Assembly: GCF_036985595.1 (NCBI RefSeq)
Contig: NZ_BTPU01000005.1
Coordinates: 62,001 to 126,000, forward strand
Length of the DNA: 64,000 nt
Origin: Vallitalea maricola
GTDB lineage: Bacteria; Bacillota; Clostridia; Lachnospirales; Vallitaleaceae
Reading direction: 5' to 3'
Below the pieces are notes generated by a model. The model saw only the letters and a program-made list of their open reading frames with translations, had not been told where the DNA came from and made no database searches. The translations under genes and the position numbers were made by a program. Position 1 is the first letter of the stretch. Each line of letters starts with the position of its first letter. Positions 16,906 to 25,003 of the stretch are shown in pieces.

Positions 16906-17466
16906 ATGAATGGAATCAAAATAGTAATGTATGACCACACATATGCAGAATCTTTAGCTGATATGTGGAACCAAAGCGGACAGAACTGGGGAGGAGAACA
17001 GGTATCAAGAACCGCAGAAGATGTTATCAATGAAAATGAAAAAATGGGTAATATCTGTGCATTTCTAGCTCTTGACGGAGATGAAGTTGTGGGTTATTGC
17101 AGCTTCTCTGAGTATAAGCAAGATGAAGGAGCTTCTTATATACCCTTGTTGAATGTTAGAACTGACCATATTGGTAAAAAAATAGGTAAAACCCTTGTGA
17201 AAGAATGTGTTAAGAAGGCTATGGAGTCCAAGTGGCCAAGACTTGATCTATATACTTGGCAAGGTAATGATAAAGCTGTACCAGTTTATAAAAAATGTGG
17301 ATTCTTCTGGGAAAGAAGAGATGGCAGTACACATCTTATGAATTTTATGCCGTATGTTATGCGTACTGAAGCTGTAAAACAATACTTCGATACTTTTGAT
17401 TGGTATGATGATAGTGTAAGGGAGATTAAGATTGAAAGTGATGGCAGAAGTTGTATATTGACATAA
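16906..17466 (+). CDS. GNAT acetyltransferase domain: N-terminal part of a gene split by the prophage
   Basis: 186 residues with a complete GNAT fold. The acetyl-CoA loop is around TDHIGKKIGKTLV (near residues 86-98), followed by the usual beta-5/alpha-4 segment YTWQGNDKAVPVYKKCGF. Codons 1-182 are host; the last four residues (CILT) and the stop are read from the prophage left end at 17452. Removing the prophage and one GAAGT copy joins codon 182 in frame to 49634, giving a 1029-residue protein. The acetyltransferase domain may still work alone. Expression is under the leader attenuator upstream. Confidence 0.85.
   Translation: MNGIKIVMYDHTYAESLADMWNQSGQNWGGEQVSRTAEDVINENEKMGNICAFLALDGDEVVGYCSFSEYKQDEGASYIPLLNVRTDHIGKKIGKTLVKECVKKAMESKWPRLDLYTWQGNDKAVPVYKKCGFFWERRDGSTHLMNFMPYVMRTEAVKQYFDTFDWYDDSVREIKIESDGRSCILT
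17447..17451 (+). repeat. Target-site duplication, left copy (GAAGT)
   Basis: The five bases GAAGT immediately precede the element terminus TGTATA and are repeated right after the right terminus (49629-49633). A 5-bp duplication is the hallmark of Mu-type transposition. Confidence 0.9.
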
Positions 17467-17469
17467 TAA
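17452..17469 (+). repeat. Left terminal inverted repeat of the prophage
   Basis: TGTATATTGACATAATAA starts at the duplication boundary and matches the reverse complement of the right end at 15 of 18 positions, including TGTAT and TGACA blocks. It begins with the TG expected of Mu-class transposase ends. Confidence 0.85.
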
Positions 17470-17481
17470 ATGATAAAAAAG

Positions 17482-17529
17482 AAAAATACGAAAAAACACG
17501 GTATAACATGATAAAAACCCGAAATAACA
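17482..17529 (+). repeat. Candidate transposase-binding repeats in the left end
   Basis: AAAAACACGGTATAACA (17492-17508) and AAAAACCCGAAATAACA (17513-17529) are 17-bp repeats with three differences, 21 bp apart (two helical turns). A weaker relative, AAAAATACGAAAAAACA, starts at 17482. Their position 30-80 bp inside the left terminus fits subterminal MuA-type binding sites. I did not find equally good copies at the right end. Confidence 0.45.
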
Positions 17530-17570
17530 ACGGTTAAAAGAATTTATATAAACCAAACTAATTTCTATAA

Positions 17571-17603
17571 AATGAGCCAAAATATAAAAAATGGTTCTTT
17601 TTT
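17571..17603 (+). terminator. Candidate terminator just inside the prophage left end
   Basis: GAGCCA (17574-17579) and TGGTTC (17592-17597) pair with one G-U and are followed by six Ts. It would stop read-through from the host GNAT gene into the prophage. The TGGTTC arm belongs to a 12-mer repeated near the right end. Confidence 0.4.
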
Positions 17604-17730
17604 ATTGTACTGTAAAATGTAATACGTATTATCTTTAATAATTTTTAACAATCTTTAAACCATTGAGAATAGGCATTTAACAGTTTTAAAAAGTTAAAAG
17701 TTTGGAAACAAAAATAGAAAAAATATAATT

Positions 17731-17780
17731 GATATTGGGGAAGTATTATTGGCGAATTGGCGAAGTACTTCCTCAATATC
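17731..17780 (-). terminator. Inverted repeat downstream of the repressor gene
   Basis: GATATTGGGGAAGTA and its near-perfect partner, ending CTTCCTCAATATC, form a long stem around an 18-nt spacer. It lies 125 bp downstream of the minus-strand repressor. On that strand a T-rich tract follows, so it may end the repressor transcript. The rest of 17467-17905 contains no gene that I can support. Confidence 0.4.
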
Positions 17781-17905
17781 ATTAAATACTGTATTTACAA
17801 GGAATATAAAAGTTTTGTATATTAAATATATTTGTTATTGACAAGATAAATGAACAAAATTATTAATGTTTAATTGTGTAAAAATACACTATATAAGTAT
17901 AAAAA

Positions 17906-18346
17906 TCAAGCTAATTCTTTAGTAGCTACTTCTTCGTCTTTTGAAAGGAATAATTTTTGTTTTTTGAATTGCGTATCTGCAACAGAAGTTTCTACTTCTA
18001 ATTTACCTAATAATTTACCTTTCTTAATATCTGGTAATTTTCTATAATTTAAAATTAATTCTACTTCATCATCTGAAACATCACCAAGTAATTTTATAAA
18101 GTGAGGGGGAAGGTCAATAGAATTTGATTGTTTAGTATGTACTTTTTCTTCTCCTGTCAAAAGCCAGTCTGTTGATACATTAAAAAAATTAGCTATTGCA
18201 AGTAGAATTATAGAAGTTGGATTTGTTTGATTTTTTTCAATTCTACTAACTGTACTTTTGTTGCCATTAAATGCTTTGGCAAGTTCATCTTGATTTAAGT
18301 TATTTAACTCTCTTAAATATTTAATTCTTTCTCCTAGTGATTGCAT
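17906..18346 (-). CDS. Prophage repressor, XRE/CI-like
   Basis: 146 residues with an N-terminal XRE helix-turn-helix (about 8-62; QDELAKAFNGNKSTVSRIEKNQTNPT) ending in the common STDWLLTGE segment, then a variable C-terminal part with no visible peptidase motif. It is the only leftward gene of the early control region and faces the Ner-like and transposase genes across overlapping promoters, the standard position of the lysogeny repressor. The palindrome at 18401-18416 is its likely operator. Confidence 0.85.
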   Translation of the reverse strand: MQSLGERIKYLRELNNLNQDELAKAFNGNKSTVSRIEKNQTNPTSIILLAIANFFNVSTDWLLTGEEKVHTKQSNSIDLPPHFIKLLGDVSDDEVELILNYRKLPDIKKGKLLGKLEVETSVADTQFKKQKLFLSKDEEVATKELA

Positions 18347-18386
18347 CTAATCAACTCCTTTTTGAATTTAATTGCAAAATATCAAC

Positions 18387-18422
18387 TTTATAATTGACAA
18401 ATTGCATATATGCAATTATAAT
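18387..18422. promoter_or_regulatory. Overlapping divergent promoters and operator of the lysis/lysogeny switch
   Basis: Rightward: TTGACA (18394-18399), 17 bp, TATAAT (18417-18422), a perfect consensus. Leftward: TTGCAT (complement of 18410-18415), 17 bp, TATAAA (complement of 18387-18392). The perfect palindrome ATTGCATATATGCAAT (18401-18416) fills the spacer of the rightward promoter and contains the leftward -35, so one bound protein can control both. Three direct ATATCTAAA repeats at 18515, 18533 and 18546 lie in the rightward leader. Confidence 0.75.
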
Positions 18423-18613
18423 AATATATATAGAAAAGTTTCACATAAATTGTAACACAACATGTCAAATACAAGTAATTTATAAATCGTAAATATACAA
18501 TTCTATTATACTTCATATCTAAAAAATATACCATATCTAAAAGTTATATCTAAATAATATGTTGGTTATCAACTTGGTGGAATGTTAAAAAGTATTGAAA
18601 GTGAGGAATTTCA

Positions 18614-18826
18614 ATGGCAAAAACAAGAAGAATGACAACAGAGTTTGGTAAGCAAGTTAAACAAGCGTTAATTCAAAAAAATTTAACACAACATGATTTA
18701 GCTTTAATAGTTGGAATAAGTGATAGTTATTTATGTGATATTTTAAAAGGTCTTAAAAGACCACAAAAACATGTTAATCAAATATGCAGTATTTTAGAGA
18801 TTGAAGAAAAAAAGATTGCTAGTTAG
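18614..18826 (+). CDS. Small helix-turn-helix protein, Ner/Cro-like
   Basis: 70 residues, almost entirely an XRE helix-turn-helix (KQALIQKNLTQHDLALIVGISDSYLCDIL, about 14-42). It is the first rightward gene, directly before the transposase, the place of Ner in Mu or Cro in lambda. The likely role is to shut off the repressor promoter and temper the early promoter. A GAGGAA site precedes the ATG. Confidence 0.75.
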   Translation: MAKTRRMTTEFGKQVKQALIQKNLTQHDLALIVGISDSYLCDILKGLKRPQKHVNQICSILEIEEKKIAS

Positions 18827-18858
18827 AGGAATGTAAGGGATAACAAGGGGGTGGAAAA

Positions 18859-20826
18859 GTGGAAGTATTACTTACAGTAAAAGAAGTTGCGGAATTAAAG
18901 AATTGTAGCGAAAGATGGATTAGAAATCAAATTACTAACGGAAATATAAATGACGTTTTGATAGAAGAATCAAGTCGTGGTGGTAAGAACGGAAAACAGT
19001 ATCGTATACCACTAATTTCATTGGAACCTAAATACCAAAGAAAATATTATAGATTACAAAGGCAAAAGGAAGTTGTTGACATTGAAATTAATAATATTGA
19101 CAATGAAAAAAGCTTTGATAAATACACTAGGCAAGAAAGAGAACAAATTATCTACTGGAAAAAGTTACTGGAAGATTGGGATACATTTAGAAATACAGGC
19201 GGTAAAAAAACAGAGTTGGATCAACAATTTATTGCAGTATGGAATAACAGTCATAAAGAACATAATATATCAATTTCTACTTTAAAACGTAGATGGAAGA
19301 ATTGGAAAACATATGGTGATACTGCTTTAATTGAGAATAGAGGAAAAAAGAATAGAGGAAAGACAACTATTAATCCTACAGCATGGGCAATATTTGAACA
19401 ATATTATTTGAGCGAAGCAAGAAGCGATATTTCACATTGCTATAGATTAGTTAAAGAATGGGCAATACTTGAAAGACCTGAATTACTTCCACTAGCAAGT
19501 TATAGAACATATCACAGAGAAGCCCAAAAGATACCATATGCAATTATACAGTATTTTAGATATGGTAAGAAAGCTTGTGAAGATAAAGCGTTGCCTTATA
19601 TAAAAAGGTTATATAAAAACTTGCATAGTAATCAAATATGGGTTGCAGATAACCATACATTTGATGTTATTACTAGATTTGATGATGGTAAAGAGAAAAC
19701 TCATAGGTTATATGTTACAGCCTATCAGGATATAAGGTCAAGAAAAATGGTTGGTTGTTATGTAACCAATACACCTAATTCAGATGCAAACCTGTATTGT
19801 TTAAAGAAAGCCATTGAAAGATATGGTATACCAGAAGAAATATATACAGATAATGGTCGTGAATTCTTGGTTCATGATATAGGTGGTAGGGGTAGAAGAA
19901 AAACTAAAGATGATGGAGAACATCAAGTTCCAACAATACTTGAAAGATTAGGTATTAAATTTACAAATGCCATAGTAAGAAATGGACGTGCAAAAATAGT
20001 TGAACGTGCGTTTAAACAGTTTAAAAACGAGTTTTGTAAGTTAATAGATACATATACAGGGGGGCATATTTTAGAACGACCAGAGAGCCTAAAAGATAAA
20101 GTAAAAGTACTTAATAGTATCATTATGGATGATGAATTTACAAAGAACTTTTATACATATGTAGAAGGTTGGTATAACGAACAGGAGCAATATGGTGAAG
20201 GTATGGAAGGGAAAAGTCCTAACCAGGTATATGAAGAACAATTAATCATAAAAAGAACTGCTAAAAAAGAAGATTTAAACTTAATGCTTATGAGAAGTAC
20301 CAGAATGCAGACAGTTAATAGAATGGGTGTCAAGCTTAAATTGTATGGTCAGGATTTATATTACTGGAATAAACAATTAATTGTTACACATCAAAAAGAT
20401 AAAGTATATCTAAGATATGATCCTGAAAATGTTGGAACAGTTCGTGTCTATGATGAAAATGATAAATTTCTATGCATAGCAGAAAACAAAGAAGCCCTTG
20501 AATATGGAGCAAGTAAAGAAGATATTAAAAAGGCTGCTAGTGAGATTAAAAGAGTGGAAAAAACAGTTAAAAATTATTTGAAAGATAATTCAATCAATGT
20601 TTATAAAGCTCCTGACAAATTAGATATAATGCTTAAACGTGCCAATATGAACATTGAGAATCAAAAAGAGCCGAAAGCAAAGGTTTTAGAAATGGTTAGA
20701 GTTGATGAAACAGAATATAATCCTAAACTAATGGATAAAGCTGTAGGACAGGACGTTAATATTGATTTGGATAGAATGATTAGTAATCTAAAGAAATCAA
20801 GAAAAAACAATAATAAATATTATTAA
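18859..20826 (+). CDS. MuA-like DDE transposase
   Basis: 655 residues with GTG start after AAGGGGGTGG. The N-terminus holds a MerR/Mu-type helix-turn-helix (LTVKEVAELKNCSERWIRNQI), followed by a second DNA-binding region with homeodomain-like character (about 130-240). The catalytic core has D264 in WVADNHTFD, D331 in IYTDNGREF and E382 in KIVERAF, spacing typical of the RNase H-like integrase fold. A Mu-type C-terminal beta-barrel region follows. It inserts and replicates the prophage by transposition through the TG...CA ends. Confidence 0.95.
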   Translation: MEVLLTVKEVAELKNCSERWIRNQITNGNINDVLIEESSRGGKNGKQYRIPLISLEPKYQRKYYRLQRQKEVVDIEINNIDNEKSFDKYTRQEREQIIYWKKLLEDWDTFRNTGGKKTELDQQFIAVWNNSHKEHNISISTLKRRWKNWKTYGDTALIENRGKKNRGKTTINPTAWAIFEQYYLSEARSDISHCYRLVKEWAILERPELLPLASYRTYHREAQKIPYAIIQYFRYGKKACEDKALPYIKRLYKNLHSNQIWVADNHTFDVITRFDDGKEKTHRLYVTAYQDIRSRKMVGCYVTNTPNSDANLYCLKKAIERYGIPEEIYTDNGREFLVHDIGGRGRRKTKDDGEHQVPTILERLGIKFTNAIVRNGRAKIVERAFKQFKNEFCKLIDTYTGGHILERPESLKDKVKVLNSIIMDDEFTKNFYTYVEGWYNEQEQYGEGMEGKSPNQVYEEQLIIKRTAKKEDLNLMLMRSTRMQTVNRMGVKLKLYGQDLYYWNKQLIVTHQKDKVYLRYDPENVGTVRVYDENDKFLCIAENKEALEYGASKEDIKKAASEIKRVEKTVKNYLKDNSINVYKAPDKLDIMLKRANMNIENQKEPKAKVLEMVRVDETEYNPKLMDKAVGQDVNIDLDRMISNLKKSRKNNNKYY

Positions 20827-20843
20827 AGAAGGGAAGTAATTAT

Positions 20844-21749
20844 ATGTCAAAAGAACAAATTCAACAATCTATCAATATGGTGAATGAATACTTAAAAGAA
20901 AATCAAATGAGCAAATCAGCATTTGCTAAGGCGATAAATGTATCGCCTGCAACACTTTCTTTATTTTTGAATGATGGGTATAAAGCACCTCATACAGTAA
21001 TACCTAAGATTGAAGCTTATTTAAAGGTTCAGGAGCAAAAGCAAATAGCACCACAAAGACCTGATTTCCAACCTACTCATGTGTCTAAAACTGTTATGGA
21101 TGTTATTACATATTGTCATATTCAAGGGGTAATGGGTACTGCCTATGGTGATGCAGGTATTGGAAAGACAGAAGGAGCTAGAGAGTATTGCAGACAAAAT
21201 ACAGATGCAATTATGATAACAATTAGTCCTGTATTTGCTAATACTAAAGGTGTAAATGAATTACTTTGTGAAGAACTTAGAATTACAGATAAACGAACAA
21301 ATATGGCTGCTTACATGTCCATAGTAAGGAAACTTAGAAATTCTAATAGAGTAGTTATTATTGATGAAGCACAGCATTTGACTATTAAGACATTAGAACA
21401 TCTTCGTTCTATGATAGTAGATGATTCATGTTGTGGATTAGTATTGATAGGTAATGAAATGATTTATAACAGAATGACAGGAAAACAAGAAGCACAACTA
21501 GCACAGTTATTCAGTCGAATAGCAATAAGGAAAAATGTACTTACAACTAGTGTTCAATTTGAAGATATGGTTAAACTATTTCCAACGCTTGGAGAAGAAG
21601 AACAAAAGTTTTTATATCGTATTTCACATTCTAGTAAATGGGGAGTACGTGGAGCAGTTAATCTATATCTTAATGCTGCAGGTAATGGAGACTTAACTAT
21701 TGAAGGACTTGTGAGTATGGCGAAATTCATGGGAATTGGATTTAATTAG
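20844..21749 (+). CDS. MuB-like transposition ATPase
   Basis: 301 residues. An N-terminal helix-turn-helix (about 15-50) precedes an AAA+ domain with Walker A GDAGIGKT (about 102-109) and Walker B VVIIDEAQ (about 169-176). A C-terminal helical domain follows. MuB binds target DNA, activates the transposase and gives target immunity. It follows the transposase by 17 bp, as in all Mu-like phages. Confidence 0.93.
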   Translation: MSKEQIQQSINMVNEYLKENQMSKSAFAKAINVSPATLSLFLNDGYKAPHTVIPKIEAYLKVQEQKQIAPQRPDFQPTHVSKTVMDVITYCHIQGVMGTAYGDAGIGKTEGAREYCRQNTDAIMITISPVFANTKGVNELLCEELRITDKRTNMAAYMSIVRKLRNSNRVVIIDEAQHLTIKTLEHLRSMIVDDSCCGLVLIGNEMIYNRMTGKQEAQLAQLFSRIAIRKNVLTTSVQFEDMVKLFPTLGEEEQKFLYRISHSSKWGVRGAVNLYLNAAGNGDLTIEGLVSMAKFMGIGFN

Positions 21750-21801
21750 ACATAAAAAAAAGGCTTATAAAAGCCTAAAATATAATAACAACGAATTTAA
21801 T

Positions 21802-21850
21802 TTTAACACGTTTTTAACAGCTTGTAAATAGCTTTTTAAAACGTGTTAAA
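21802..21850 (+). repeat. Hairpin and phased TTTAA cluster upstream of early gene
   Basis: TTTAACACGTTTT (21802-21814) and AAAACGTGTTAAA (21838-21850) form a perfect 13-bp stem just before the ribosome binding site of the next gene. The same stretch is one of six clusters with TTTAA-like cores every 10-12 bp. A smaller hairpin, AGGCTT/AAGCCT (21761-21776), precedes it. Confidence 0.55.
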
Positions 21851-21875
21851 GTGGAATAAAAAAGGAAGTGAAGTA

Positions 21876-22265
21876 ATGGCTGCTAAAAGAAAATACAAAA
21901 GAATGACTATAAAAGAAAAGGAAGCAAATAAACGATTTCGTGCAGAAATGAGGGCAAAAGGAGTACTACCACCAGTAAAGCCAAGACTTAATAGAAGAAA
22001 ATTTGCAAATGAAGTGAATAAGGAATTTGAAGATTTTTCTGTTTATGAGAATGCACTTTATATAACAGAAGCTATTGTATTCATGACGCCAAGTAATACA
22101 GGTATTAAAAAAGATATAGACTTACAAGAAATAGGTGTTTTAAAGATGATGAAAATAGCTATGGAAATAAAGAAATATAAGGAAAATCTAATAAAACAAG
22201 GTGAAACAAAATATAATCCAATGGATTTGTTTGAAGAAGTAGTTAATCCAATTTGTGATTTGTAA
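21876..22265 (+). CDS. Prophage early protein, function unknown
   Basis: 129 residues with a very basic N-terminus (AAKRKYKRMTIKEKEANKRFR) and a helical remainder. I do not recognise the family. The upstream in-frame start lies within a hairpin, whereas AAAGGAAGTGAAG fits the ATG at 21876. It is the first gene after the transposase pair in the semi-essential early region. Confidence 0.65.
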   Translation: MAAKRKYKRMTIKEKEANKRFRAEMRAKGVLPPVKPRLNRRKFANEVNKEFEDFSVYENALYITEAIVFMTPSNTGIKKDIDLQEIGVLKMMKIAMEIKKYKENLIKQGETKYNPMDLFEEVVNPICDL

Positions 22266-22278
22266 GGGGGAAGAGCTT

Positions 22279-22500
22279 GTGAGATATAAAAAAAGAAAAA
22301 ATAAGGATAAAGAAATTCTTAATATAATGCTTGATGCAATATTGCATAATTTGAATCTGCTACAAATAGAACTTTATAATCAATGCGATTGTGAAGGTGA
22401 AACAGATTCTCCATATTGTAAGGAATGTGCTAGTTATGAAGATTGTAATAAGAATACAGTAATAAGAAAAAAACTTGAATCGCTAAAGGAAAGTATTTGA
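22279..22500 (+). CDS. Small cysteine-rich prophage protein
   Basis: 73 residues if it begins with GTG at 22279, seven to eight bases after AAGGGGG. An in-frame ATG at 22255 overlaps the previous gene. The sequence is basic at the start (RYKKRKNKDKE) and has five cysteines in a C-x-C ... C-x-x-C ... C pattern (residues about 44-64), suggesting metal binding. No known family. Confidence 0.55.
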   Translation: MRYKKRKNKDKEILNIMLDAILHNLNLLQIELYNQCDCEGETDSPYCKECASYEDCNKNTVIRKKLESLKESI

Positions 22501-22554
22501 GTAAATGGATTACCTTAGTACAAATAATAGATTGATTTTAGGATGTGTATATTA

Positions 22555-22827
22555 ATGAGTTTACTAGAAAAAGTTAAATCTATTCCAGTTGGTTCTAAAA
22601 TTACTATAATAGCAAAAGGTCATTTTGGTAATGAGGTAACTGAAAAAGCAACTTATATGGGTAATCTAAGACAACATGGCTATATAACACCATGTAATGC
22701 ATGGGCAGCTTATAAAGGTGAAGGGGATACGCCTTGTTACAAAATAGATTATAGACCATATAAAAAGCATACAGTATATACAAGTGCTATTGATTGGACA
22801 ATCAAAGATATAAAAGTAGGTTGGTAA
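22555..22827 (+). CDS. Prophage early protein, function unknown
   Basis: About 90 residues from the ATG at 22555 (an in-frame ATG at 22543 is also possible). The predicted fold is beta-rich (VGSKITIIAKGHFGNEVTEKATYMG), with short tryptophan- and tyrosine-rich segments. Not recognised. It lies in the run of small early genes. Confidence 0.5.
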   Translation: MSLLEKVKSIPVGSKITIIAKGHFGNEVTEKATYMGNLRQHGYITPCNAWAAYKGEGDTPCYKIDYRPYKKHTVYTSAIDWTIKDIKVGW

Positions 22828-22851
22828 AAAAATATAAATGGAGTGATACAT

Positions 22852-23100
22852 ATGATAGAGAATAGGTTCTGTTACAAAGTATTAAAAGAAGCAGGATTAG
22901 CTTATGATTCTGTTACAGGTGAAAAGGAATGTGCTTACATTGAAATTAAGCTAACAACTAAATACAGAAAATTAATTGGTGACAAGTACGACGAACTACA
23001 TGATAAAGCTAAGAAAGGAATAGCCAACAAACTAAATATTGACGTTTCCATGTTAATACCAATAAGTGAACAAGAGTATGATGAAAATGCTGAAGGATAA
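22852..23100 (+). CDS. Small prophage early protein, function unknown
   Basis: 82 residues from the ATG at 22852, which has GGAG 8 nt upstream; an in-frame GTG at 22843 overlaps that site. Lysine-rich, soluble and probably helical. No domain recognised. Confidence 0.55.
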   Translation: MIENRFCYKVLKEAGLAYDSVTGEKECAYIEIKLTTKYRKLIGDKYDELHDKAKKGIANKLNIDVSMLIPISEQEYDENAEG

Positions 23101-23135
23101 ATTAATATGATTAAAAATAGGAAAGGGTTGATATT

Positions 23136-23321
23136 ATGTTAGCTTATTACGACAAAGTGGATAAAGAACCAAAATGTTTATTAAGAAATGGTGAAAGAGC
23201 AGATATATTATATTTTCTCTTGGAGCTTCAAAAAAGTAAAAACAATTTAAATGATACTGATAAAAAAATATTAGATGAAACAATTACAGAGATAAAAAAG
23301 ACTTATAAAAAAGTCGGATAG
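23136..23321 (+). CDS. Small prophage early protein, function unknown
   Basis: 61 residues behind a GAAAGGG site. Two amphipathic helices are likely (LYFLLELQKSKNNL, KILDETITEIKKTYKK). No family recognised. Followed 13 bp later by the next small gene. Confidence 0.5.
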   Translation: MLAYYDKVDKEPKCLLRNGERADILYFLLELQKSKNNLNDTDKKILDETITEIKKTYKKVG

Positions 23322-23334
23322 GAGATACGATACT

Positions 23335-23547
23335 ATGAATATTAAAAAAGGAACTAGAACAGTAAAAGGAAAACCAGTATTTCAATACAATAAACCTCTT
23401 AATGCTTTTACAGATGCAGAACTAACAAAAGAACTTGCTAAGAGACATAATGTAACATGCTACAGGACTCATAATACATACAGTGTTAAAGCTAATGGTA
23501 AAAGGACAACAGGAAATGGTAAAGCAGTTATTTTGGTTGTTAGATAG
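23335..23547 (+). CDS. Small basic prophage protein, function unknown
   Basis: 70 residues, strongly basic, beginning MNIKKGTRTVKGKPVFQYN, with a beta-rich C-terminus. It could bind nucleic acid, but there is no recognised motif. GGAG precedes the start. Confidence 0.5.
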   Translation: MNIKKGTRTVKGKPVFQYNKPLNAFTDAELTKELAKRHNVTCYRTHNTYSVKANGKRTTGNGKAVILVVR

Positions 23548-23561
23548 GAAAGGGTGATTTA

Positions 23562-24041
23562 ATGGAAGTTAAATATATATGTATGCCATTAGCAAGTAAT
23601 GTTCCACAACCTGGTAGTAAAGATTGGATACTCACAAAATGCCCTTCATGTGGTGAGAAATGTTGGGAGATTCCATTGGGTAGACAAATTAAAGAACAAC
23701 AGAAAGATAGTAATGATTGTTACTATATGTTTGTTTGTACTAAATGTGCACTTAAGAATATACAACAAATGCAAAAAGTATTAAAAGATAAATGTAAAGA
23801 AAAAGATTGCAAGAAATGTATTTTAGAAAGCTATACAGATTATAAGGATATAGAAAAAGTGATTCAGGATGGACAAAGATTAAAAGTAGTTGGATTCCTT
23901 TCAGATATTCCTGATTATGAAATAAGAGTTATCTATAAAGATAAAAGAATCCTATGCATAAATGAAAAAGCTTGTGATTACTTATGCAATGTTATATGTG
24001 ACCAAATTATTGAATTGATAAATGATGATAAGAAAGGGTGA
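23562..24041 (+). CDS. Zinc-finger-like prophage protein, function unknown
   Basis: 159 residues with two probable zinc-binding cysteine sets: CPSCGEKC (about 27-34) with CTKC (about 64-67), and CKEKDCKKC (about 85-93). No catalytic motif is seen. It starts 14 bp after the previous gene with AAAGGG. Confidence 0.55.
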   Translation: MEVKYICMPLASNVPQPGSKDWILTKCPSCGEKCWEIPLGRQIKEQQKDSNDCYYMFVCTKCALKNIQQMQKVLKDKCKEKDCKKCILESYTDYKDIEKVIQDGQRLKVVGFLSDIPDYEIRVIYKDKRILCINEKACDYLCNVICDQIIELINDDKKG

Positions 24042-24045
24042 TTAG

Positions 24046-24333
24046 ATGTTGACACAAGGAACATTCAGAACAGTATCAAAAAGTGGAGCAATAACGATTC
24101 CTGCTAAATTAAGAAGGGAATACGGTATACAATCAGGTGATGGCTACGAATTATTTGTTGAAGGTAAAAACATTATATTAAAGCCTTATCTACCACGCTG
24201 TATCTTTTGTGGAAAGCAGGAAAATGTTAAGAATTACAAAGGTAAATATGTTTGTCAAAATTGCCATGATGCTATCAGTGAAGCATTAGGCAAAGAACCA
24301 ATAGCAGAACAACAAAGGAGTGTAGAGAAATGA
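24046..24333 (+). CDS. AbrB/SpoVT-type DNA-binding protein with C-terminal zinc finger
   Basis: 95 residues. The first 45 form an AbrB/MazE swapped-hairpin domain (RTVSKSGAITIPAKLRREYGIQSGD). The remainder has CIFCGKQ and CQNCHD, a C-x-x-C pair set suited to zinc. It is probably a prophage transcription regulator. It starts 4 bp after the preceding gene and overlaps the next by 4 bp (ATGA). Confidence 0.8.
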   Translation: MLTQGTFRTVSKSGAITIPAKLRREYGIQSGDGYELFVEGKNIILKPYLPRCIFCGKQENVKNYKGKYVCQNCHDAISEALGKEPIAEQQRSVEK

Positions 24334-24998
24334 ATCAGGATTATAATACCATGCGTATTGACAAATTAGTAGATGAATTTACTAAACAGCACAAGGCACA
24401 ATCAGAAGCAAAAAAAGAAATGGAGACTATCAAGGCAGAATTACAGAAACGAGGACTACAACAACTTGAAGATAAAAATCTTAAAACTATCCAGTTCTGG
24501 GGAAACAATAATAATTATGCTCTTGTTCAAAAAACAGAAGATGTGGAAATGCAGGACTATATCACCCTTTCAGGATTACTTAAAAATGTGACATCAAACT
24601 GTATAACCAAAACACAGGAAATTGATTATAAATTTGACAAGAAATTCAAGGAAGGTATAACAGCAGTATTCACCAAAAATTACGAAACTAGAGACTTAGA
24701 AGATATACTGAAAGAAATGAAAATGAACAACACACAGATAGAACTTGCCAAGAAGAAATTAAAAGGTACTTGGATAAAAGACAAAGAGTTTCTTGAAAGT
24801 GTTGGAGTGGATGAAGAAGTTAAGAATGATATTGAAGTATATTTATACTTTATACATCAATCAATGAATTATAGGAAGCTTGTAGAAATTCTTACAGCTG
24901 CAGGATATGACAAAGAAGAAATACCACTTCTTATAACTAAGCTTAAAAAGACTATCCTAGTCAAAGAAAATACAAGAATTGGTTGCTCTTACAAGTAG
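24330..24998 (+). CDS. Prophage early protein, function unknown
   Basis: 222 residues, soluble and helical, with an N-terminal coiled-coil stretch (about 8-50, rich in K, E and Q). I do not recognise it. ATGA overlap with the AbrB-like gene and near-contact with the Gp16-like gene place it in one early operon. Confidence 0.6.
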   Translation: MNQDYNTMRIDKLVDEFTKQHKAQSEAKKEMETIKAELQKRGLQQLEDKNLKTIQFWGNNNNYALVQKTEDVEMQDYITLSGLLKNVTSNCITKTQEIDYKFDKKFKEGITAVFTKNYETRDLEDILKEMKMNNTQIELAKKKLKGTWIKDKEFLESVGVDEEVKNDIEVYLYFIHQSMNYRKLVEILTAAGYDKEEIPLLITKLKKTILVKENTRIGCSYK

Positions 24999-25003
24999 GT
25001 GTT

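Noticed and set aside
17575..17608. Direct repeat AAAAAATGGTTC near both ends as the prophage boundary
   Set aside because: It lies 130 bp inside the left terminus and about 40 bp inside the right. The GAAGT duplication, inverted termini and gene restoration set the true ends.
21761..21776. AGGCTT/AAGCCT hairpin as a rightward terminator after the MuB-like gene
   Set aside because: On the plus strand it is preceded by As and followed by TAAAAT, not a T-run, so it would work only for leftward transcription, where there is no gene.
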